From Ancistrus triradiatus (taxonomy: Eukaryota; Chordata; Actinopteri; Siluriformes; Loricariidae), in NCBI GenBank assembly GCA_025084515.1, contig JAJAGP010000428.1, positions 71,135 to 135,134 of the forward strand: a DNA stretch of 64,000 nt, written 5' to 3'. Position numbers and translations under genes: made by a program. The notes beneath the pieces are model-generated. The model ran no database searches and had not been told where the DNA came from. It worked only from the letters and a program-made list of their open reading frames with translations. The first letter of the stretch is position 1. Every line of letters starts with the position of its first letter. Positions 55,899 to 64,000 of the stretch are shown piece after piece.

Positions 55899-56093
55899 AT
55901 GCAAAGCATAACTTGGATATTTTTATTCATATCTATCCGGGGTGGTTTGGCTACAAACCTGTCGCCTGTGCCCTGTGATGATAAAAGCGTGGAGAAACTA
56001 GCCAGACTTGCTGTAGCTTACATCAACGAAGACAGACAAGAAGGATACAAATTTGCTCTCAACAGAATTTTCAACGTTCATGTTCATCCCCAG
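55899..56093 (+). CDS. fetub: Fetuin-B-like protein, exon 1
   Basis: Codes residues 1-65, phase 0 at the donor (CCCCAG then GTCAGT). Residues 1 to about 18 are a signal peptide (hydrophobic ITWIFLFISI). Cys26 then opens the first cystatin domain, with AVAYINEDRQEGYKFALNRI matching the fetuin consensus (A...IN.D...GY...LNR). Fetuin-B is a liver-made plasma glycoprotein with two cystatin domains. In mammals it inhibits astacin-family metalloproteases such as ovastacin, keeping the zona pellucida soft until fertilisation. The fish role is less clear. Exon order, exon sizes, phases and all seven cysteines seen over exons 1-4 agree with fetuin-B. AHSG lacks the CPDCP motif found in exon 4, which favours FETUB. 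The start codon is the first ATG before the signal peptide. The gene is incomplete: the rest of cystatin domain 2 and the C-terminal region lie beyond 64000. Confidence 0.9.
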
Positions 56094-56954
56094 GTCAGTT
56101 ACTTTAAGACTGTGTCAAATAAATAAACGAGTAATCAATAAATAAAATCAAGTAAATTAGCATACAAGTGGATCAAAATGACTAAACGTTGGTTAACGTA
56201 GCACATACTAAACAGTACTTTCGTAGTGAACGTCGTGTTAGTTTTATAGGGTATTTAGCTAACGTTGGACACTAAGAAACGCTTTTCTTTAAAAGGGCAA
56301 ATTAAGAACCAGACCACTTAATTAAACTATTTAATTTAACATTAAAATATTTTCTAAAAAGTGTCACTGAAATACCAAAAGTTTGGCCATCCCTCTTTAA
56401 ATTTCATGGTTTGTTAATTTTCTCAACGAAATAAAGACCCCAACCTCTGCAATACACAAACCTAAATCGGACATATTTCTGCAGACTTTAATTCAAAATT
56501 ATTAGACAGATAAAGTTATGAGAAGGTACAAAAACAGACAAACAACAACAAAAACAGATTTCACTAATAAGTAACGTCAAATTTAACTTTAAATTAAACA
56601 CTGACATAATCCTGAATTCATGCACAATTTTTTTTTCTTCATATTTATTCTTAACAATAACTTTTAAGGTGTAGATTTAAATGGCTAGTATGTGTACACA
56701 CATTATTGTGTGCTAATGACTTATGCAGGTTTGAATTTTAATTCCTCCAATCATTGTTGAAAAGTTTTAAGTACTAGAGGAAATACAGGTACTTCTCTTT
56801 AAAGTTGGCTCAAATTTCCAAACTGTTATTTAGTAACTGTTATTCGTTTTTACAAAAACATTTATTCATTCCTGATCATTTGTCATCCATACACTAACCT
56901 TAGTTTTGAAAACATGAATTATAGTTCCAATAGGTTTCATACCCACTTAATCCA

Positions 56955-57185
56955 ATATGATCTGGAGTTTGCATGTCCTCGCCGTGTCCTCATGGGTTTA
57001 CTCTGGGAACTCCGGTTTCCTCCCATATTCCAGAAACATGCGCGTTAGTAACTGGTGTTTCAAAGGGCCCTTAGTGTGTATGTATGAGTGTGTATGTGGC
57101 CTGTGATGGAGTGGCACTGTCTAGGGTTGTTCTTGCCTGGCACCCTATGCCACCAACTAGGCACCGGCTTACGTTTGAGTATGTG
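56955..57185 (+). repeat. SINE-B copy in fetub intron 1
   Basis: GGAGTTTGCATGTCCTCGCC, AACTCCGGTTTCCTCCCATA, TGTGTATGTATGAGTGTGTA and CACCAACTAGGCACCGGCTT match the body of the 14226-14530 copy. The tRNA-like head is missing. Confidence 0.78.
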
Positions 57186-57599
57186 CCTGGTCACTGCCTG
57201 TGTAGAGTTTCCAATGACAATCGCACCACAATCCACCATCATCTCACCAGAAGAGGTGTAAGAACCAGAGAGGCTCAGCTGGTAGAGTACTTGTTCCCAA
57301 CACTGGTCCTTTCTGCATCGTATACCACCTCTGGCAAGTTAATGGTTGGATTGCATGTCATGGTTCTGGTTAAAGTTATCAGCTCACCATCAGGTACTTG
57401 TTCCTCAAGTGTAGGAGGCTGGGTCTGTGGCAGTGCAAGCAATCCGGGGGGTACACTGAGAATGTAAATAATTGAACAGAAATATGTTATTTATAAATTT
57501 GAACTTCATTTAGAAAATCAACAAGACATGTAATGTGATTGGGATGTCTTAGCTTTTGTCTAGGACTGTAATAGATAAGCTACATTCACAGATTCTATC

Positions 57600-57830
57600 C
57601 TGATTTTTCTGATCATTGTCATGGGGGGGCCCAGAGACTATTTGGGCATAAGGTTCTCTTGCAGCACCAGGGAATGTTCCAACCTGTAGGATCTCCCATC
57701 CCTCATGGACATCCCAATCGTGCCTGTGTGATGCCGGACCGCAGTGGTGGGCTAGTGTATTAACCACAACACCAAATGATCCTTTTGTGCTGCAGCAGTG
57801 ACCCCTACTAGGCCCTGCGATGAACCTGGC
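57600..57830 (-). repeat. Possible SINE-C copy
   Basis: GGCCCAGAGACTATTTGGGC, CTCATGGACATCCCAATCGT and CAGTGGTGGGCTAGTGTATT share phrases with 46767-47000 and 52690-52870. Orientation is inferred from the tRNA-like head at the right. Confidence 0.35.
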
Positions 57831-58618
57831 CATTTCTCCATTTTCAATATCTGATTAAAGGTGCTAATCTGCCAATCAAGCTACTCGAGTCTTTGTAACC
57901 GTTTTTGTGTTCACAAGCACAACAGGTGTCTTGTCAGTTAATGTAAAACCTTGCATTTTTGGTTGTCTTTTAGTTGTCATTTTGGTTGTCATCATTGCTT
58001 GACCAATACTTAGTCTCAGTGCTATGTGATTGAAATATTCCCAGAGATAATGTTGGTTACAGTTAGAAACTTCCCAGGCTACTACCATTCTAGTAGGAAT
58101 ATCACATTATTAGGAGTATGTTAGTAGTATGTTGCGCATTTCAAAATATTTAAATCTGATATCTCCAGCGCTTTAGAAGATCAGAAACACATTTATGTCA
58201 GATGTTAGACAAGTGTAAACACATTTATCTCTCCAAACCACATTATGACAACCAAAACCGCTGTTAATACATTACATCATGACACATGTAACCTATTAAC
58301 ACCAGTGTTGGTGCATTCATGGAAAAGAGAAATGGCCATACAAAGGACTACACACACACACAAAACATTCTGTTTATGAACCGATTTGCATCTAGCACGT
58401 AATACAGCAATTGGCTTTTATTTTGGCAAACTGGAGCCATATGTGCTGACTGATGTGGTTAAAATCTTGCCAGGATACAATCTATGCATTAAACAACCTA
58501 TAAATTTGCCTAATAATTTCTGCTTACTTTGCTGGGCTTTATGAACTGTGGTTTCATTCATCATCATCCAAAAAAGACAGAACGCGATGTAGTCACCTAA
58601 CTTGTTGGCACGTTTCAG

Positions 58619-58729
58619 GGTCCAGCTGGAAAGGTCTACTATCTGGACTTGGACGTACTGGAGACCAAGTGTCATGTCCGAAGCCCCAAATCCTGGAAGC
58701 GCTGTGATATAAGGCCATTCATGGAAACA
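58619..58729 (+). CDS. fetub: Fetuin-B-like protein, exon 2
   Basis: Residues 66-102, 111 bases, in phase 0 at both ends (CGTTTCAG before, GTAAGC after). Reads GPAGKVYYLDLDVLETKCHV and then RSPKSWKRCDIRPFMET. YYLDLDVLETxCHV is the most conserved stretch of fetuin cystatin domain 1. Cys83 and Cys94 occupy the expected positions of a domain disulfide. The last residue before the donor corresponds to the family boundary (..FFES in mammals). Confidence 0.92.
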
Positions 58730-59003
58730 GTAAGCTTTCTTTCTAATGTCAAGACTGAAAGAGATTCCCAGTCCAGCTAAAATTTCCCCCGTTGGGTAGG
58801 TCAATTTAACATCTGTTAGTAGTCTGGGTTTTATGGACCGATTTGTGGTACAGCACTGAAGACCTTTCTTCTAAAGACTATAATAGTCTTATCACTAAAA
58901 ACAGCTACCTCATCTGCAAGGGTAAATAGCTCTTTGAAATAAACCCCTTTAGTTCTTTTTCATGGATAGCACTCTGCATTTGTGGAGTTTTTATGGTCTC
59001 AGT

Positions 59004-59290
59004 TAGAGATGCACCCGATCGATCTGCCGGTTACTGGAATCAGACGTTTTTTAGTGTGATCGACCATAACTGGTGATCAGCTGTTCACATTTAGCTTCTG
59101 CAGCGCAATGGTGACAGCTGCACAAACACAGTCACACATGAACAGCACAGCGCTTTTACTAACTTTAATTCAGAATTCACTTCATGTGTGTACGGAGCTT
59201 TAAACACGGCTCAGTCACTCGCATGTTTGTTTGTGAGACCGGTGCTGACGCAGGTCAATGATGAGGAAGTGTTAGATTTTGTGTTTTTAG
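59004..59290. mobile_element. hAT-A copy, truncated
   Basis: Starts TAGAGATGCACCCGATCG. The interior (CACATGAACAGCACAGCGCT, TTCATGTGTGTACGGAGCTT) matches 17600-17760. The right half and terminus are lost. Confidence 0.8.
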
Positions 59291-59376
59291 TACAACTTTA
59301 CTTGCAAGACTATTTACCCTTTCATTAGAATAACATTTGTCTTACAAACAGGTCTTTAGAAATGCCTTTGGAGGTA

Positions 59377-60932
59377 CAGTGGGGCAAAAAAGTATTTAGT
59401 GAGCCACAGTTCTCCTACTTAGAAAGATGAGAGAGGTCTGTAATTTTCATCATAGGTACACTTCAACTATGAGAGACAAAAAGAAAAATCCAGGAAATCG
59501 CATTGTAGGATTTAAAAAAAAATTAATTGTAAATCATGGTGGAAAATAAGTATTTGTCTCCCAAAAACAAGATTTTTGGCTCTCACAGACCTGTAACTTC
59601 TTCTTTAAGAAGCTCTTCTGTCCTCCACTCGTTACCTGTATTAATGGCACCTGTTTGACCTCATTATCTGTATAAAAGACACCTGTCCACAGCCTCAAAC
59701 AGTCAGACTCCAAACTCAACCATGGGCAAGACAAAAGAGCTGTCGAAGGACACCATGATGAAAATTGTAGACCTGCACCAGGCTGGGAAGACTGAATATA
59801 CAATAGGCAAGCAGGTTGGTGTGAATAAATCAACTGTGGGAGCAATTGTAAGAAAATGGAAGACATTGATAATCTCCCTCGATCTGAGGCCCCATGCAAG
59901 ATCTCATCCCGTGGAGTCAAAATGATCATGAGAACGGTGAGCAAAAATACCAGAACTACATGGAGGGACCTGATGAATGACCTGCAGAGAGCTGGGACCA
60001 AAGAAACAAAGGCTACCATCAGTAACACACTACGCCAAGAGAGACTCAGATCCTGCAGTGCCAGGCGTGTCCCCCTGCTTAAGCCAGTACATGTCCAGCC
60101 CCGTCTGAAGTTTGCCAGAGAGCATATGGATGATCCAGAAGAGGATTGGGAGAATATCATGTGGTCAGATGAAACCAAAATAGAACATTTTGGTAAAAAC
60201 TCAACTCGTCGTGTTTGGAGGAAGAGGAATGCTGACTTGCATCCTAAGAACACCATACCTACTGTGAAGCATGGGGTGGAAACATCTTGCTTTGTGGCTG
60301 TTTTTCTACAAAGAGGACAGGACGAGGGAAGAATGAATGGGGTCATGTATCATGAGATTTTAAGCCAGAACCTCCTTCCATCAGTGAGAGCATTGAAGAT
60401 GAAACGTGGTTGGGTCTTCCAGAATGACAATGATCCCAAACACACCGCTTGGGCAGTGAAGTAGTGGCTCCGTAAAAAGCATTTCAAGGTCCTGGAGTGG
60501 CATAGCCAGTCTCCAGACCTCAACCCCATAGAAAATTTGTAGAGGTAGTTGAAAGTCCATGTTGCCCAGCGACAGCCCCAAAACATCACTGCTCTAGAGG
60601 AGATCTGCATGGAGGAATGGGCCAAAATACCAGCTACAGTGTGTGCAAACCTGGTGAAGACATACAGGAAACGTTTGACCTCTGTCATTGCCAACAAAGG
60701 TTATGTTACAAAGTATTGAGTTGAACTTTTATTGACCAAATACTTATTTTCCACCACAATTTACAATTAAATTCTTTAAAAATTCTACAATGTGATTTCC
60801 TGGATTTTTTTTTCTCATTTTGTCTCTCATAGTTGAAGTGTACATGTGATGAAAATTACAGACCTCTCTCATCTTTCTTTGTAGGAGAACTTGCACAATC
60901 AGTGGCTGATAAATACTTTTTTTGCCCGACTG
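59377..60932 (+). mobile_element. Tc1-A, full-length copy in fetub intron 2
   Basis: TA-flanked (59375-59376 and 60933-60934). Left CAGTGGGGCAAAAAAGTATT and right AAATACTTTTTTTGCCCGACTG-type ends are inverted, with extended sub-terminal repeats (GAGAGGTCTGTAATTTTCAT and its complement). 1556 bases. It is the longest member of the family here, whose deletion derivatives are at 13695 and 28995. Confidence 0.92.
59722..60720 (+). pseudogene. Tc1-A transposase pseudogene (DD34E)
   Basis: Starts MGKTKELSKDTMMKIVDLHQ (paired-like HTH) at 59722. A frameshift near 59870 moves coding to the frame of 59856-60464: the linker RVPLLKPVHVQPRLKFAREH, then MWSDETKIEHFG with the first Asp. Compensating shifts scramble the glycine-rich block around 60275-60320. 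QNDNDPKHTAW carries the second Asp, and a stop (about 60462) follows. SQSPDLNPIEN carries the Glu. Two more stops sit just after, and the end (NKGYVTKY) closes at 60720. Normal length is about 340 residues, so this is nearly complete but inactive. Confidence 0.9.
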
Positions 60933-61057
60933 TATGTGTATGTACTACATGACCAAACCGCAAAAGACTGGGAATTAGTACAGACAAGAGACAGTTGTAT
61001 GTGTTTGTTTGTGTGTCATCCATGTTAGCATTTACATGTGATTTTTGTGTGTTGTAG

Positions 61058-61145
61058 CAAATTGCTGGGAATTGCAACACTACAATTCTACACACACTGG
61101 ATGGATTCTCCTATCTGTACAGCTATGACTGCATGCTTGTTCCAG
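61058..61145 (+). CDS. fetub: Fetuin-B-like protein, exon 3
   Basis: 88 bases, residues 103-131 plus the first base of codon 132, so the donor (CCAG then GTACTG) is phase 1. Reads QIAGNCNTTILHTLDGFSYL and then YSYDCMLVP. The two cysteines (Cys108, Cys127) match the second disulfide of fetuin cystatin domain 1. NTT at 109-111 is a possible N-glycosylation site. Confidence 0.9.
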
Positions 61146-62626
61146 GTACTGTATAAAGTGTTCAGAGAATTCATGCTATATTTTTGTATTAGGTACAATT
61201 TTAAAATACAGGTACATGCCACATAATGTCTGTTCGGACAACGCAGTCACACATACGACCATGGCCCGATTAGGTTCTTATCCTTATTGTTAAGGGTACA
61301 CTATTTACTTAATTAACCCATATATTATCTTGGCAGATACATTATCTGTTGTAGTACAGCAAACATAACAATGCAGTCTCTTGTGTAAAACATGTTATTA
61401 AACACACAGGTTTTTTATAAACACTTGGGGCGTCATTGTGAGTAAACTGAATTCTGAGTGATGTTTGGCTCAGAATGTCTCCTATGAACGAACAAGTTTC
61501 ACCATTCAGGTGAATTACGTGCACTGGATCTGCGCTAACCAGCATGAGAAACGCACGTGGATCGTTGGACAGTTGCGGATTGATATCTATTTGTGAATTT
61601 GGGCGTACTCACGCTAGGCAATCTGTACCGTGTTTGGATGCAGTTGACCCCCAAAGTGCGGTTTGTTTGACTAGTGTTCGTGCAGGGCTATGATTGAAGA
61701 GGTGGGCTCGAGCACGGTTCACTGGACTCGGGTGCGACACGCGTAGAGTATGATTGTGAATCGGAACAAAGCCAAAAATCAGTGTGATGCATAATCAGTG
61801 CATTTATTATAAGGCTTATGAGAGGGCTGTGTGTCGGTGCACCCAAAATGAAACCAAAAAAGCCACATAGTAAGTACAACCATGGATGTCTGCTGTACTG
61901 TGAGCTCGTCTTGTGAAGCACGAGAAATCAGAAACCAAAAAAAGGCACAAAATATGTGACATATAGCTACAACCATGAAGTCCACTGTGCTGTGCGAGCG
62001 TGTATCGTTGAAGTTGGTGTGAGCTCGACCCAGCTGGGAACCGGGGAGGGGGGATAATCATGCCCTGACCCAGTTCAAGGCAGTCAGGCTCAGTCTGAGT
62101 ATGCCCTTAGTTTCTATATGTAGCGGGATGCTGACATGCACTGGAGGAGAAACAAGAAGACTTTTCAGTTTCCTCGGGTTCTGCCAGCTCTCATTTCCCT
62201 GCTTTTTTCTGAAATACCTGCTTCCATCGTAAATACAATGGGAAATGTGTTGCACCATAACATGAAAGACAGTTTCTTATCCTGTAAATGCATTTGTGTT
62301 TGTGTGTGAGACACATGTAATATAATAGTTAATCGGCCAACTCAATGCACAGCATGCACCTCTACAGTGAGATAAAACTTTACCCATCTTAATTAGTAAA
62401 AACCAAAGTACACAACATGGAAAACAGTGTAGTATTTTGACTATGTAGTCAATACCTGACACACTATATAATAGTGTTCAGACTATGTCCATATCTCATA
62501 CCACGCAATTTCAAAGAACCTACGTGAACGTTAAGTGACACATCAATATTATCAATATTATATCAATATTACACTATTACATTTTCAAACTGGTATTATA
62601 ATAGACCTTATGAATGGCTCTCTTAG
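61146..62626 (+). other. fetub: fetub intron 3
   Basis: 1481 bases, GTACTG ... TCTTAG. 61690-62040 holds two related passages (ACAACCATGGATGTC ... CTGTACTGTGAGCTCG and ACAACCATGAAGTCC ... CTGTGCTGTGCGAGCG), a diverged internal duplication of about 105 bases. No named repeat. Confidence 0.85.
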
Positions 62627-62793
62627 ACCCCCCTGAGAAGTTAGAGCGGACATGTCCAGACTGCCCTGTGCTTTTATCCGTGGACAGTGAGAGAGCTGTG
62701 TCCAGTGCTAAGATCTCTCTGCGCACGTACAACCGTCAGAGTACTCTGCCTGTCCAGCTCACAGTGGCAGCCATAACCCGAGCCTCCCACCAG
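62627..62793 (+). CDS. fetub: Fetuin-B-like protein, exon 4
   Basis: 167 bases. The first two bases complete codon 132 and the exon ends phase 0 (CACCAG then GTACTG). Codes residues 132-187: a linker with TCPDCPVLL, then the first part of cystatin domain 2, ending AAITRASHQ (family: FKVTRASSQ). The CPDCP motif (Cys141-Pro145) is the signature of fetuin-B. In the mammalian protein this segment, through its Asp, engages the zinc of astacin-family proteases, so the inhibitory element appears intact. The following exon is expected to encode the second cystatin hairpin. It was not found before 64000. Confidence 0.92.
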
Positions 62794-63123
62794 GTACTGC
62801 ATTATACCTCTTGGCTTGTATCATCATACATAACATTCCTTCAGTGTTTTCCCTTTTCTCTTTCCTAATTACAGCTAGCTTCATTGCTGTTTATACCATT
62901 CTCTGTCTGTGCATATTGCCCTTAGTCTCTTGTCTAGTCCTCCATCTCTTGTTTTCGCATGTCTGGGTTGTAGTGTGTAGCGTCAGCCTTTGTTTATTAA
63001 CGTGTAGAATTTGTCCTTTGTTTTAGCCCTGGTTAGCATAGCCCTTGTTTAGCATTGTTCATGTGTCTTTCTTCGTGTGTCTTCAGTGTGGAGCTTCTTG
63101 TCAAGCCTCCCCTAGCTTGTCTT

Positions 63124-63279
63124 GACTGTGGTAGCCTAGCGGTTAAGGTATTGGATTATGGACCAAAAGTTGCCACTGTTGGGTCCTTGAGCAAGGCCCT
63201 CAACCCACAATTGCTTGGATTGGAAGATTTTAAGTCGTTCTGGATAAGGGCGTCTGCTAAATGGTGTAAATGTAAATGA
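63124..63279 (+). repeat. SINE-A in fetub intron 4, plus strand
   Basis: GACTGTGGTAGCCTAGCGGT; the B box segment is deleted; then GCCACTGTTGGGTCCTTGAG, TAAGTCGTTCTGGATAAGGG and a short TAAATG tail. Confidence 0.85.
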
Positions 63280-63459
63280 TTTTTTTTATTTTCTAAAACA
63301 TTTTAGAATTTTTTAAAAACATTTAAAAGGTGACACTGACAAAGACAGCTAATTAAGAATCAGCATAATATGGTCACATCAAGTTCAATATTCCTTTGCA
63401 AGTATTTTCGAATTTGAACGTCAGTTAAGTATTAAGTATTGTGGCAATATAAATCTAGG

Positions 63460-63613
63460 CATTTAGTGACTTACAACTGGTACAGTCCAAGCAATTGTGG
63501 GTTAAGGGTCTTTCTCAAGGACCCAACAGTGGCAGCTTGGCAGAGGTGGGATTTGAACCCAGGACCTTCTAGCCTGTAGTTCAGTACCTTAACCGCTAGG
63601 CTACCACAGTCCT
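63460..63613 (-). repeat. SINE-A in fetub intron 4, minus strand
   Basis: Complement of the reference: TTTCTCAAGGACCCAACAGT, GGTGGGATTTGAACCCAGGA (intact B box complement) and AACCGCTAGGCTACCACAGT. The 3' tail is truncated. It lies 180 bases from the plus-strand copy. Confidence 0.85.
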
Positions 63614-64000
63614 GTAAATTATATCCAATATTACAGCAATGCAATGGCCTATGAATTTACTTGTAATACCTGAGTATTATTAAAAGCGAGTACTTCAGTA
63701 CTTTAAAATGCAATCATACAACTTCCACTTCTATCGAAGTAACACTTGACCAAAAGTATCTGTACTTCGACCACCTCTGCATGTTAGTTCCTTGTATTGT
63801 GTATTCTCACCTAGTGTTTAGCTTAGCTTTTACCCTTATCTTAGCTGTTACCATGATAGCAGACAGTTCTGGACCAAATATGACTCAGTTTAGGCACTGA
63901 TGGCCCCCTGGCAAATGGGTTGTTAACGAAATTTGGCCCAAATGTTGACAGTCACAATAAAGTTCATCATGGCATCCAGACTCTGGGCCAAATGTGATCC

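Larger units (their letters stand above)
56094..58618 (+). other. fetub: fetub intron 1
   Basis: 2525 bases, GTCAGT ... TTTCAG. Contains a SINE-B copy (56955-57185), a possible tRNA-like fragment near 57268-57470 (GCTCAGCTGGTAGAG), a possible SINE-C fragment at 57600-57830, and otherwise AT-rich DNA. Confidence 0.85.
58730..61057 (+). other. fetub: fetub intron 2
   Basis: 2328 bases, GTAAGC ... TTGTAG. Two thirds is a Tc1-A element in the same orientation as the gene, preceded by a truncated hAT-A copy. The native remainder is only about 480 bases. Confidence 0.85.
62794..64000 (+). other. fetub: fetub intron 4, partial
   Basis: Runs to the window edge without a recognisable exon 5. Holds a pair of inverted SINE-A copies. 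The last 150 bases have a weak repeat (GGACCAAATATGACTCAGTT and GGGCCAAATGTGATCC). Confidence 0.7.

Noticed and set aside
59534..60346. 270-codon frame on the minus strand, the longest in the window
   Set aside because: It is the antisense of the Tc1-A left end and transposase and has no domain of its own. The plus strand carries the recognisable DD34E motifs.
62794..64000. fetub exon 5
   Set aside because: No frame with the expected start of the second cystatin hairpin and an acceptor was found before the edge.

Overview
The window looks like nuclear DNA from a teleost fish. Coding sequence is about 1 percent. Exons are short and flanked by GT/AG introns, microsatellites are frequent, and the DNA is dominated by tRNA-derived SINEs, several Tc1/mariner families, hAT and Harbinger-like elements and foldback MITEs. 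The repeat mix suggests an ostariophysan such as a catfish or characin, but that is inference.

Only two host genes could be supported, and they diverge from the region between 45.3 and 55.9 kb. On the minus strand, 45135-45320 is the first coding exon of an anosmin-1 gene (anos1/kal1): a signal peptide followed by the start of the cysteine-rich domain. Its donor site opens an intron that appears to fill the rest of the window to the left. On the plus strand, four in-phase exons (55899-56093, 58619-58729, 61058-61145, 62627-62793) encode the first 187 residues of a fetuin-B-like plasma protein (fetub), including the CPDCP linker motif of that family. The gene continues past the right edge.

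Layout. At 0-1.2 kb a dead Tc1-like copy is broken by a hAT-like insertion and SINEs. At 2.6-5.5 kb there are a hAT-like MITE, SINE tails, a foldback MITE and microsatellites. At 9-11.4 kb a pogo/Tigger-like remnant sits inside a hAT-like remnant, beside a local tandem duplication. From 13.4 to 18.5 kb there are SINEs, deleted Tc1 copies and a hAT MITE with matching 8-bp flanks. At 20.5-23.2 kb, Myb/SANT-like and MADF-like coding remnants of a probable Harbinger-type element surround a Tc1 copy; removing the Tc1 restores one MADF reading frame. At 24.7-27 kb lie a foldback element and a nest of SINE inside hAT inside another hAT-like repeat. From 28.9 to 43.1 kb there are more Tc1 derivatives, a solo LTR with a 5-bp target duplication and a second copy of the foldback family. 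From 45.5 kb on there are a promoter-proximal compound microsatellite, Tc1 and foldback copies, SINE clusters and the repeat-filled introns of fetub.

No rRNA, true tRNA gene, CRISPR array or microbial-type system was seen. The unusual content is the layered transposon record and the divergent anos1/fetub pair. All alignments and identities were judged by eye.
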